Assembly (NCBI GenBank): GCA_025356185.1
Contig: JANXUN010000032.1
Span: forward strand, 1 to 6,614
DNA length: 6,614 nt
Source of the DNA: Gemmatimonadaceae bacterium
Lineage (GTDB): Bacteria; Gemmatimonadota; Gemmatimonadetes; Gemmatimonadales; Gemmatimonadaceae
Direction: 5' to 3'
The notes under the pieces: generated by a model
What the model was told of the DNA's origin: nothing
Seen by the model: the letters and a program-made list of their open reading frames with translations, nothing else
The model's database searches: none
Made by a program: the position numbers and the translations under genes
Shown here: one piece after another, positions 1 through 6,545 of the stretch
Position numbering within the stretch: position 1 is the first letter of the stretch
Layout of the letters: every line of letters begins with the position of its first letter

Positions 1-749
1 TGGGGCATGCAGCGCGCGACAAGGCGTCGATCAAGGTGCGCCAGCCGTTGAGCACGATTCGCTGCGTCGTGCCAACCCATGCGTCGGAAACAGCGAACCT
101 CGAGCACTTGTTGGCACTAGAGCTAAACGTGCACAGCGTGACCTTCGTACCGACGCAGAGCAACGATGTCGTTTTGGAAGTGAAACCTGACTTTCGAGCG
201 ATGGGAAAGGTGTTCGGCAAGAGCACACCGTTGGTGGCAATTGCGACCAGTGCCCTCGACCAGGGGACGCTGGCCGAGCTGTACCAGGGAAATACGGTTT
301 CGGTGAAGGTCGGAGACGACACGGTAGATATTCGGCCCGAGCATGTGACTATTATTCGTCGCTCGACCGGGATCGACGTGGTCGTCGAGGACGTCGGCTA
401 TGGTGTTTCTCTCGATCCGACCATCACGCCGGAGCTTCGCGCGGAAGGACTGGCACGAGAGATCGTGAGCAGGGTACAGCGTCTGAGAAAAGAAGCGAAA
501 CTGGACGTCAGCGATCGCATTGTGCTGGCGGTGTCGAGTGCCGCAACGGACGACGACACACTGCATGCCGCTGTGACGTTGTACAAGGAACGCATCGCCG
601 ACGAGGTGCTTGCGATTCGTATTCTTGTTGGGGCAGAAACCGGCACGACGTTTGGCGCGCCGGCAAACGACAACATGTGGACCGCGACACAAGTGGTGGA
701 CGTCGAAGGACAGTCCGTACACTTGGCGCTCAGAAAGGAAGGCGTCTGA
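1..749 (+). CDS. ileS: Isoleucyl-tRNA synthetase, C-terminal part (5' end outside window)
   Basis: The reading frame is open from base 3 and ends at TGA 747-749, giving 248 visible residues; the N-terminal Rossmann, editing and KMSKS regions lie upstream. The enzyme charges tRNA-Ile with isoleucine in the cytoplasm. The visible part opens with the end of the anticodon-binding domain (GHAARDKASIKVRQPL, residues 1-16), a typical IleRS motif. It continues into a tail with a KPDFRAMGKVFGK segment and a late LRAEGLAREIVSRVQRLRK helix, which I recognise from the type-2 (eukaryote-like) IleRS group. No C-terminal zinc-binding cysteine cluster of the type-1 enzyme is seen. The first in-frame GTG (base 36) is an internal valine, not a start. 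The stop overlaps the next gene's ATG by one base (TGATG). Family assignment is firm; the type-2 call is from motif memory. Confidence 0.93.
   Translation, partial: GHAARDKASIKVRQPLSTIRCVVPTHASETANLEHLLALELNVHSVTFVPTQSNDVVLEVKPDFRAMGKVFGKSTPLVAIATSALDQGTLAELYQGNTVSVKVGDDTVDIRPEHVTIIRRSTGIDVVVEDVGYGVSLDPTITPELRAEGLAREIVSRVQRLRKEAKLDVSDRIVLAVSSAATDDDTLHAAVTLYKERIADEVLAIRILVGAETGTTFGAPANDNMWTATQVVDVEGQSVHLALRKEGV
735..742 (+). promoter_or_regulatory. Strong Shine-Dalgarno site of the zinc-finger gene
   Basis: The purine run AAGGAAGG lies inside the last ileS codons, six bases before ATG 749. It is the clearest ribosome binding site in the window and fixes the start of the zinc-finger gene. Most other junctions here lack such a site and seem to rely on stop/start coupling. 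Confidence 0.75.
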
Positions 750-1180
750 TGGCGGGTACGAACGCGGCATCGAAGGACGGCAAAAAGTCCAAGCCGATGC
801 CCAAAAAACAGCTCGCGCACTTTGAAAAGCGCCTGCTCGAAGAGCGTCGGCGCGTGATCAAAGAGCTCGGCCACCACGGCGATACCTTCGGTCCGAACGG
901 CGAAGCGTCTGACACCGAAACGAGCGCGTACTCGTTCCATATGGCCGATCAAGGAACCGACGCCATGGAGCGTGAGAAGGCGTTCTTGTTCGCCTCGCAA
1001 GAAGGGCGCTTTTTGTGGCACATCGATCAAGCGTTACGTCGACTGTACAAGTCGCCCGAGACGTTCGGCAAGTGCCATCAATGTGGTGAAGACATCGCGT
1101 TCGAGCGTCTCGACGCATTGCCGCACGCGCGCTTCTGTATCGCGTGCAAGCAGCGCGAGGAAACGTCGAAAAAGTCGTGA
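749..1180 (+). CDS. TraR/DksA-family C4 zinc-finger protein
   Basis: A 143-residue cytoplasmic protein. Residues 1-20 are a lysine-rich start; residues 21-45 and 72-100 are predicted helices that would form the coiled coil typical of the family. A C-terminal zinc finger follows, C109-x2-C112-x17-C130-x2-C133. DksA relatives bind RNA polymerase through the secondary channel and alter promoter response, often with ppGpp. The coiled-coil tip here reads D67-Q-G-T-D71 followed by an acidic helix, not the DxxDxA of E. coli DksA. It resembles the broader DksA-like/YteA group, so a full DksA role is not assured. The start ATG overlaps the ileS stop by one base and has a strong AAGGAAGG site. The next gene begins one base after its stop. 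This gene is commonly found between ileS and lspA in several Gram-negative phyla (from memory). Family is certain; function is inferred. Confidence 0.9.
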   Translation: MAGTNAASKDGKKSKPMPKKQLAHFEKRLLEERRRVIKELGHHGDTFGPNGEASDTETSAYSFHMADQGTDAMEREKAFLFASQEGRFLWHIDQALRRLYKSPETFGKCHQCGEDIAFERLDALPHARFCIACKQREETSKKS

Positions 1181-1181
1181 G

Positions 1182-1721
1182 GTGAAAGCACTTCGCGCGT
1201 CGGTCGTGTTGGGGGTGGTCGTCGCGATTGATCTCGCGACGAAGCTGTTGGCTGCGTCGATGTTGCCACCGAATGGCATGCCGCAGTCGATCGTCGGCGA
1301 CGCACTCAAGTTCGCCCTCGTGTACAATCCGGGTGCAGCGTTTGGATTGTACTTGGGCGACTATTCGCGTTGGATCTTCATGGCGCTGACGGTAGGCGCG
1401 TTGATCATTCTGTGGCGCTTATATCAGCAAACGCTCGAGTCGCAACGCGCACGCACGTTTGCGATCGCACTCGTCGCTGCCGGAGCGATTGGCAATCTGC
1501 TCGATCGCGTGCGCTCGGACTTGGGCGTCGTGGATTTTCTCGATGTCGGCGTGGGCATGCACCGCTGGCCGACGTTCAACGTGGCCGACATGGCGGTGAG
1601 TGGCGGCGCATTTTTGCTCGCGTGGGTGCTCTGGGGCGAAGAGCATCATGAGTCTGCGCACGAACCGTTACCGACTGCGGTGAGCGCAGACGTCGCCGAT
1701 CTTCCTCGTCCACAGTCATGA
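1182..1721 (+). CDS. lspA: Lipoprotein signal peptidase II, first copy
   Basis: A 179-residue inner-membrane aspartyl protease that removes signal peptides from diacylglyceryl-modified prolipoproteins after Lgt. The conserved blocks are all present: D17 and K21 in the first membrane helix, YNPGAAFG at 48-55, GNLLDR at 104-109, VVDFLD at 116-121 and FNVAD at 132-136. The catalytic pair is therefore D118 and D136. Hydrophobic stretches near 7-27, 64-80, 93-107 and 137-152 fit the usual four membrane helices. The tail after about 153 is hydrophilic and acidic. The start is GTG 1182, one base after the previous stop. No good Shine-Dalgarno sequence lies close, so re-initiation coupling is likely. 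The frame is open further upstream, but that part overlaps the zinc-finger gene and does not look like LspA. The stop overlaps the second copy's ATG (ATGA). Confidence 0.93.
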   Translation: MKALRASVVLGVVVAIDLATKLLAASMLPPNGMPQSIVGDALKFALVYNPGAAFGLYLGDYSRWIFMALTVGALIILWRLYQQTLESQRARTFAIALVAAGAIGNLLDRVRSDLGVVDFLDVGVGMHRWPTFNVADMAVSGGAFLLAWVLWGEEHHESAHEPLPTAVSADVADLPRPQS

Positions 1722-2287
1722 CCCTGTCTTCTCACGACGACCGTTCAGCGCAGTCTCCGGCATTCACCACGTGGCAGTTCTGGGCGATTGCTGTCGCCGT
1801 GATCGCACTGGACTTCGTCAGCAAGTCAATGGCGGTCGAATCGCTCTCGCCGATGCACGTTCCGCATCGCATCGCGGGCGACGTGCTGCGATTTACGCTC
1901 GCGTACAACCCGGGTGCCGCATTCGGCATGCACGTTGGTCCCGGATCGCGATGGATTTTTGGCGCACTGAGCGTGGTCATAGTCGTCGTGCTGTTGCGCG
2001 CGACCGCTGATCTCACGCGCGTGTCGCGAGTGGCGGCAATTGGTGTGCCGATTGTAGTCGGCGGCGCTATCGGCAATTTGTTAGATCGTATTCGGCATCG
2101 CGAAGGCGTTGTCGATTTCATTGACGTGGGAATTGGCGACATGCGATTCTGGACATTTAACCTTGCCGATTCTGCGGTGACAATCGGTGCATGCTGTCTC
2201 ATTTTCGCGCTGTGGCAGCAGGAGCGCGCGCAACATGCGCGCGCCAACGCGCTCGGCGAACGGGCTGAACGCCAGACCAACGCGTGA
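1718..2287 (+). CDS. lspA: Lipoprotein signal peptidase II, second tandem copy
   Basis: A 189-residue membrane protease of the same family as its upstream neighbour, starting at ATG 1718 within a four-base ATGA overlap. Conserved blocks are D32 and K36 in helix 1, YNPGAAFG at 63-70, GNLLDR at 119-124, VVDFID at 131-136 and FNLAD at 147-151. The catalytic aspartates are D133 and D151. It aligns with the first copy without gaps at a constant offset of 15 residues across the catalytic core. By hand I count about 68 identities in 142 positions (48%), so this is not a recent duplication. It differs by a longer hydrophilic N-terminus (about 17 residues) and a basic, alanine-rich C-terminal tail. 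All active-site residues are intact, so it is probably functional. Whether it prefers other lipoproteins or simply adds dosage cannot be told from sequence. No Shine-Dalgarno site is evident. Confidence 0.92.
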   Translation: MTLSSHDDRSAQSPAFTTWQFWAIAVAVIALDFVSKSMAVESLSPMHVPHRIAGDVLRFTLAYNPGAAFGMHVGPGSRWIFGALSVVIVVVLLRATADLTRVSRVAAIGVPIVVGGAIGNLLDRIRHREGVVDFIDVGIGDMRFWTFNLADSAVTIGACCLIFALWQQERAQHARANALGERAERQTNA

Positions 2288-3354
2288 CGCGGCAGCACGG
2301 GTCCGCCAAAAACGACGAGCTCGGAGAAGCGTCGACTCCGACGCCGGGTGAGACTCACGAGTTCACCATCGACGATGAGTCGACCGGTGAACGCCTCGAC
2401 CTCGTGGTATCGCGACTGTGTGAATTGTCTCGGACACACGCGGCGACGTTGATCGCGAACGGTCAAGTTGTCGTCAATACGAAGCGCGAAAAGGCATCGT
2501 ATCGGTGCGAGTCTGGTGACGCGCTGATCGTGATCATTCCTCCGCCGCCCGGTCGCGATATTCTCGCCGAAGACATTCCGCTATCGGTGGTCTTTGAAGA
2601 CGAGCACATGGTCGTCGTCGACAAGGCTGCGGGAATGGTTGTACACCCGGCGCCTGGCAATTGGACAGGGACGCTCGTGAATGCGCTGATGGGGCGAGGC
2701 GAGCCGTTGTCGCCCGGTACGGGGCCTGAGCGCGCGGGGTTAGTGCACCGGCTCGACAAGGACACATCGGGACTATTGCTGGTCGCCAAGAATGAACAAG
2801 CGCACCGCTCGCTCAGTACCGCGCTGGCGGCGCGTCGGATCACCCGTCGGTATGCCGCGGTCAGTTGGGGCCACCTCAAGACCGACGAGCTCACGATCAA
2901 TCAGCCGTTGGATCGCGACCCGCGAGACCGGACACGTATGGCAGTCGTCCAAACAGGGAAGGCCGCGAAAACCGATTTCACGCGATTGGCGCGATTCGAT
3001 TCGGTCGACCTGCTACGCGCGCATTTGCACACCGGACGCACACACCAGATTCGCGTGCACTTGGCGTCTGTGGGGCATCCGGTCGTTGGTGACGATACTT
3101 ACGGAGGCGGTGGAGGTCGTCGGTTGGTGGAGTTGCCGGGCAAGCGGCACTTTTTACATGCGGCGTGGCTGCGCTTTCGGCATCCGATCACCGGCGAGCC
3201 GTTGGATTTGCGTTCGCCGCTTCCTGACGATCTCAAAAAGTCGCTCGTGGCTATGAGCGGCATGACCGAACTCGCAACCCATCCAGATCCGCTCGATGTC
3301 TTCGGCTTTTACCGCGCAACCGACCAGCCCACGCCAGAACCCGACGACCGCTAG
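2284..3354 (+). CDS. RluA/RluD-family pseudouridine synthase
   Basis: A 356-residue cytoplasmic RNA-modifying enzyme that isomerises uridine to pseudouridine, in rRNA for RluD/RluC or in tRNA/rRNA for RluA. An S4-like RNA-binding domain spans about residues 35-85 (GERLDLVVSRL start). The catalytic domain follows from about 100, with VVDKAAGMVVHP at 111-122. The signature HRLDKDTSG is at 155-163, with D158 the expected catalytic aspartate, and HTGRTHQIRVH is at 249-259. The S4 domain plus length point to the RluD-like subgroup; the exact uridine target cannot be assigned. The start is GTG 2284, overlapping the lspA stop (GTGA). The first roughly 28 residues are charged and not conserved-looking. 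No strong ribosome site is seen. rlu genes next to lspA are common in bacteria. The 3' end overlaps the annotated cheW start by 59 bases. Confidence 0.93.
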   Translation: MTRQHGSAKNDELGEASTPTPGETHEFTIDDESTGERLDLVVSRLCELSRTHAATLIANGQVVVNTKREKASYRCESGDALIVIIPPPPGRDILAEDIPLSVVFEDEHMVVVDKAAGMVVHPAPGNWTGTLVNALMGRGEPLSPGTGPERAGLVHRLDKDTSGLLLVAKNEQAHRSLSTALAARRITRRYAAVSWGHLKTDELTINQPLDRDPRDRTRMAVVQTGKAAKTDFTRLARFDSVDLLRAHLHTGRTHQIRVHLASVGHPVVGDDTYGGGGGRRLVELPGKRHFLHAAWLRFRHPITGEPLDLRSPLPDDLKKSLVAMSGMTELATHPDPLDVFGFYRATDQPTPEPDDR

Positions 3355-3769
3355 CGACAGCGAGTCGGACGGGGAGCAGGCGCAAGTGCTCGTCGTGCAG
3401 GTGGGGGAGTTGTTGTACGGAATTGCGGTCGAGCAAGTGCGTGAGGTTGTGCGGGCGCAACGTTTTACGACGGTTCCCGGCGCACCGAATGTCATGCGTG
3501 GCATCATCAATGTGCGGGGCGCCGTCGTTACAGTGCTGGAACTTTCCGTTCTCCTAGGCACTGCGCGTGCCGTTACGTCGTCGTCGGTCGTCCTCATCGA
3601 GCATGGCTCTCGGTTGATCGGGTTAGCCGTGGATGCAGTTCGCGATGTGCGCGCGCAGTTCGTTTCGGATGACGGATCCGACACCCACTTGTCCACGCGC
3701 GTCGCGGCTCTCGACGCGGTCGCACTCTGCGCACCGCATCTGCTCTCTGGCGCGGAGATGGGACGGTGA
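3296..3769 (+). CDS. cheW: Chemotaxis coupling protein CheW
   Basis: A 157-residue soluble adaptor that links chemoreceptors to CheA in the signalling array. A CheW-like SH3-type domain covers about residues 30-150: the opening strand VLVVQVGELLYGIAVEQVREV (31-51), then GAPNVMRGIINVRGAVVTVLEL (62-83), a typical CheW block, and LIGLAVDAVRDV (106-117). Length matches stand-alone CheW. The first 29 residues are Ser/Thr/Pro-rich and probably disordered. The start is uncertain. ATG 3296 overlaps the rlu gene by 59 bases and lacks a Shine-Dalgarno site. GTG 3386, nine bases after GGGGAG (3371-3376), would start right at the first strand and avoid the overlap. ATG is kept because family members usually carry a short N-terminal extension. 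The stop overlaps cheY's GTG by four bases, and cheY and cheA follow, so the role is well supported. Confidence 0.88.
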   Translation: MSSAFTAQPTSPRQNPTTASDSESDGEQAQVLVVQVGELLYGIAVEQVREVVRAQRFTTVPGAPNVMRGIINVRGAVVTVLELSVLLGTARAVTSSSVVLIEHGSRLIGLAVDAVRDVRAQFVSDDGSDTHLSTRVAALDAVALCAPHLLSGAEMGR

Positions 3770-4131
3770 GCCGCACGGTATTGATTTGCGATGACGCGAT
3801 TTTTATGCGCACGATGGTCGGCGACATTCTCCAACAAGCGGGTTTTGAAATTGTTGGCGAAGCCGAGACCGGTGTGCAGGCCGTCGAGAAGTACCGATTG
3901 CTACGCCCTGATCTCGTGACCATGGATATCGTGATGCCCGATATGGGCGGCATTGATGCGGTGCGTGAGATCACGAAGTCCGATCCCGCGGCGCGCATTT
4001 TGATGTGCAGTGCCATGGGTCAACAAGCATTGGTTGTCGAAGCGATCCAGGCCGGTGCGAAAGACTTTGTAGTGAAACCGTTTCAGCCCAGTCGCGTGCT
4101 CGAAGCGGTGAACCGCGTACTTGCGGCGTAA
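3766..4131 (+). CDS. cheY: Chemotaxis response regulator CheY
   Basis: A 121-residue single-domain receiver with no output domain, acting as the diffusible messenger from CheA to the flagellar motor switch. Key residues are in place: acidic pair D9-D10, phospho-acceptor D54 in VTMDIVMPDMGG (51-62), S82 in the CSAMGQQ block (81-87), and K104 in the FVVKPF segment (101-106). The CSAMGQQ and AIQAGAKDFVVKPFQ stretches look like the Bacillus/Thermotoga CheY type rather than the enterobacterial one. That type is usually paired with CheC/CheX phosphatases rather than CheZ, which agrees with cheC downstream. The start is GTG 3766 in a GTGA overlap with cheW; GGAGA at 3754-3758 is a plausible ribosome site. 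The gene stops 14 bases before cheA. Confidence 0.95.
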   Translation: MSRTVLICDDAIFMRTMVGDILQQAGFEIVGEAETGVQAVEKYRLLRPDLVTMDIVMPDMGGIDAVREITKSDPAARILMCSAMGQQALVVEAIQAGAKDFVVKPFQPSRVLEAVNRVLAA

Positions 4132-4145
4132 GCCGTGCGTGATCA

Positions 4146-6041
4146 ATGCATGACACGCGCTACGCCGATCTCTTTCGCACGGAAGCACACGAGCATTTAG
4201 CCGAACTTGACGCGTGCGTGCTGGCGTACGAGCGCGATCACGACGACGCACACGTCGCGACGCTCTTTCGCAGCACGCATTCGATGAAGGGGATGGCGGC
4301 GGCGATGGGGTATCGCGCGGTTGAGCAACTCGCGCACGCACTCGAGTCGCTGCTGCATCAGTTGCGCGAAGGGCACGTCGGGCGCGACGCCGCGCTGCTG
4401 TCACTGCTCTTTGAAACGGTCGACACGCTTCGTGCGAGCGTGAACGACGCCGTGCAGGGGCGTGGTGACGACGTGTCGCACGTCGTGAGCTCGCTGCGCG
4501 CTCGGCTGGTCGCGCAGGCGTTGTCGCCCGACAAAGTTGCCGTGGCGCGCATCGAGTCGCGCGGTCCGCTGGTGACGGACAGCAAGACGAACGGTGAGTC
4601 ACCCGTGGGCGGCGCACCAAATGTGTCCATCATCGTACGGCTTACCGCAGATTGTCCACTCAAGGGCGTGCGCGCGTTGATGGTCCTCACACGATGCCGT
4701 GGACTTGGCGCCGTGCGACACGTCTCGCCATCGCAAGAGACATGGACGTCGGAGCAATTCGACGGGCGTTTCACCGTGCAACTCAACTCCACGGTGGACG
4801 CGAAAACCATTGAGACTGCGGTGCGCGCGACCGGCGACGTCGACGACGTTCACGTCGAACCAATTGCCGCTGCCAGTATCGTGACGTCCACCACCGACGT
4901 GATGCAGACGATTCGTGTCGACCGCCGTCGACTTGACACGCTGCTGGATTTGGTTGGTGAGCTGGTCATCACGCGCGATCGCCTGTTGCGCGTCGCCGAA
5001 GAACACGATCACGGTTCGTCACGCGTGCTGACGCGTACCGCGCATGAAACTGCGCGACTCATCAGCGCCTTGCAAGAAGAAGTCATGCAGGCGCGTATGG
5101 TGCCGGTAAGTCAGGTATTCGATCGCTTTCCGCGACTGGTGCGAGATATCGCGCAGGAGTTAGGAAAGGATGTCGGGTTTGTGGCCGAAGGTCGGGAAAT
5201 CGAACTGGATCGCGCGTTGCTCGACGCCATTGGAGATCCCATCGTTCACCTGTTGCGCAACGCGCTCGATCACGGCATCGAGTCGCCCGAGGTACGTCGC
5301 GCCGCGGGGAAAGCACCGCGCGGTGTGCTCGTTCTGCGCGCAGTGCGTGACCGCGCCGCCGTCGTAATTCAGGTCGAAGATGACGGCAACGGTATCGATC
5401 GTGACGCGATCTTACGACGCGCACACGCGCTGGGCGTGGTGTCCGAAAGCGTACGCTCGCTCGATGACGACGCGCTACTGCAGGTGCTCGCGCACGCGGG
5501 CTTTTCGACCAAAGCGTCCGTCAGTGCGATTTCCGGTCGCGGCGTCGGCGTAGACGTGGTGGCGACGCGGGTACGCGCGCTGGGTGGCGTGCTGTCACTC
5601 GAGACACTGCACGGGCAGGGCACCGTGTTCACGTTGCGGCTGCCCGTGAGCGTCGCGATCACTCGCGCGCTCATCGTCACCGTCAACGCAGCATCGTACG
5701 CGATACCCGCCGCGCACGTGGTTGAAGTCCTTGCGTACGACGCGGGCATGATACTCACGCACCGGGAACGCGAGGCGCTCAACTTGCGTGACGAACTGGT
5801 CCCGTTGGTGCACGCGCGCGACCGATTCGATCAGGCACATCAGCTCGAAGACGCCTACATCGTGGTCGTCGACGTGGCCGGCCGACGCACCGCCGTCGTA
5901 GTCGACGCGCTCGTCGCGCAGCAGGACATCGTGGTGAAACCCTTCGATGCGGTCCGCGGCAGTCCACCGTGGTTTAGCGGCGCGACGGTACTCGGTGACG
6001 GGACCCCTGCGCTCATCGTCGATCTTGGCAGCCTCACGTGA
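4146..6041 (+). CDS. cheA: Chemotaxis histidine kinase CheA
   Basis: A 631-residue cytoplasmic kinase that autophosphorylates in response to receptors and passes phosphate to CheY. Domains in order: P1 histidine phosphotransfer (1-125) with phospho-site H45 in STHSMKG; a variable linker; a P2-like CheY-docking domain (159-240), resembling the Thermotoga type; P3 dimerisation helices (253-322); P4 ATPase (323-498) with N box HLLRNALDHGIE (368-379), G1 box EDDGNGID (411-418), F box AGFSTK (451-456) and G2 box GRGVGVDVV (464-472); and P5 CheW-like regulatory domain (500-631). All catalytic motifs look intact and the length is normal. The start is ATG 4146, 14 bases after cheY. No clear Shine-Dalgarno sequence precedes it, but the P1 domain begins immediately, so no other start is sensible. 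cheC follows after 45 bases. Confidence 0.96.
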   Translation: MHDTRYADLFRTEAHEHLAELDACVLAYERDHDDAHVATLFRSTHSMKGMAAAMGYRAVEQLAHALESLLHQLREGHVGRDAALLSLLFETVDTLRASVNDAVQGRGDDVSHVVSSLRARLVAQALSPDKVAVARIESRGPLVTDSKTNGESPVGGAPNVSIIVRLTADCPLKGVRALMVLTRCRGLGAVRHVSPSQETWTSEQFDGRFTVQLNSTVDAKTIETAVRATGDVDDVHVEPIAAASIVTSTTDVMQTIRVDRRRLDTLLDLVGELVITRDRLLRVAEEHDHGSSRVLTRTAHETARLISALQEEVMQARMVPVSQVFDRFPRLVRDIAQELGKDVGFVAEGREIELDRALLDAIGDPIVHLLRNALDHGIESPEVRRAAGKAPRGVLVLRAVRDRAAVVIQVEDDGNGIDRDAILRRAHALGVVSESVRSLDDDALLQVLAHAGFSTKASVSAISGRGVGVDVVATRVRALGGVLSLETLHGQGTVFTLRLPVSVAITRALIVTVNAASYAIPAAHVVEVLAYDAGMILTHREREALNLRDELVPLVHARDRFDQAHQLEDAYIVVVDVAGRRTAVVVDALVAQQDIVVKPFDAVRGSPPWFSGATVLGDGTPALIVDLGSLT

Positions 6042-6086
6042 TGTTCGACCCATGCGATTCGCCCTCTCAACCCGAGTGAACTGACG
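6042..6086 (+). other. cheA-cheC intergenic gap
   Basis: This is the longest gap between genes in the window, 45 bases. I see no terminator hairpin and no convincing promoter, only a weak GAG before the cheC ATG. Bases from 6047 onward belong to the left arm of the inverted repeat that recurs at the window end. Confidence 0.6.
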
Positions 6087-6146
6087 ATGCACGCGATCCG
6101 TTCGCTCAAATCCATTCAGCTCGACGCGCTCCGCGAAACCGCCAAC
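6047..6146 (+). repeat. Left arm of 100-base perfect inverted repeat
   Basis: These 100 bases recur as an exact reverse complement at 6515-6614. The arm holds the end of the cheA-cheC gap and the first 20 codons of cheC. Pairing breaks at 6147 against 6514, then four more bases pair (6148-6151 with 6510-6513) before identity ends. The left arm sits in normal coding context and is probably the genuine copy. Confidence 0.97.
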
Positions 6147-6545
6147 ATCGGCGCGGGACACGCGGCGACGGCGTTGTCGCAACTGACGGGCAGCACCATC
6201 ATGATCAAGGTGCCGTCGATCACCGTCGCGAGCATCGAAGAATTGCCAGCGCAAATTGCGCCGTCCGAAGAACCGGTTGCGGCGGTGCTGATGCACATGC
6301 TTGGCGATCTGAGTGGACGCACACTTTTGGTGTTCCCGCGCCCGACGGTGATGCGATTGGTCGAGCTCATGCTCCATCGCCCAGTGGGCTCGTCGATGGC
6401 ACTCGGTGAATTGGAAGCGTCCGCCATCAAGGAAGCCGGCAATATCTTGAGCGGCGCGTACATGAACGCGCTCAGCGATTTTCTCGGCATGATGTTGCTG
6501 CCGTCCCCTCCGACGTTGGCGGTTTCGCGGAGCGCGTCGAGCTGA
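6087..6545 (+). CDS. cheC: CheC-family CheY-P phosphatase, 3' end replaced by inverted repeat
   Basis: The open frame encodes 152 residues, of which roughly 1-146 look native. CheC removes phosphate from CheY-P and in some bacteria works with the deamidase CheD. Both phosphatase motifs (D/S-x3-E-x2-N-x22-P) are intact: D13, E17, N20, P43 and S112, E116, N119, P142. The segment between them (AAVLMHMLGDLSGRTLLVFP, residues 65-84) is typical of the family. CheC proteins usually have about 200 residues, so the last strands are missing. From base 6515 the sequence becomes the reverse complement of the gene's own start, and the final residues SRSASS come from that copy, ending at TGA 6543-6545. The truncation is therefore probably an assembly or amplification artefact and not an evolved short CheC. 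The start is ATG 6087, eight codons before the first conserved helix; the ribosome site is weak. Confidence 0.9.
   Translation: MHAIRSLKSIQLDALRETANIGAGHAATALSQLTGSTIMIKVPSITVASIEELPAQIAPSEEPVAAVLMHMLGDLSGRTLLVFPRPTVMRLVELMLHRPVGSSMALGELEASAIKEAGNILSGAYMNALSDFLGMMLLPSPPTLAVSRSASS

Noticed and set aside
1182..2287. Tandem lspA as an assembly duplication
   Set aside because: The two copies differ at about half of their residues and have different termini, so they cannot be a duplicated read or collapsed repeat.
1732..2466. Long minus-strand open frame (244 residues) opposite lspA copy 2 and the rlu gene
   Set aside because: Antisense of conserved genes, Ser/Thr/Arg-rich composition, no motif.
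4132..4145. Possible promoter or terminator between cheY and cheA
   Set aside because: Only 14 bases, with no hairpin and no recognisable -35/-10 pair.
3901..4620. Minus-strand open frame (239 residues) opposite cheY and cheA
   Set aside because: Arg/Ala-rich low-complexity translation opposite conserved receiver and histidine phosphotransfer domains.
6041..6079. Twelve-codon frame starting in the cheA stop (TGATG) and ending just before cheC
   Set aside because: It could act as a coupling leader, but it has no ribosome site and no conservation evidence. Short frames of this size occur by chance.
5595..6377. Long minus-strand open frame (260 residues) across the cheA end and cheC start
   Set aside because: It is rich in Arg and His, has no recognisable domain, and lies antisense to two well-supported genes. 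Such frames are expected in GC-rich coding DNA.
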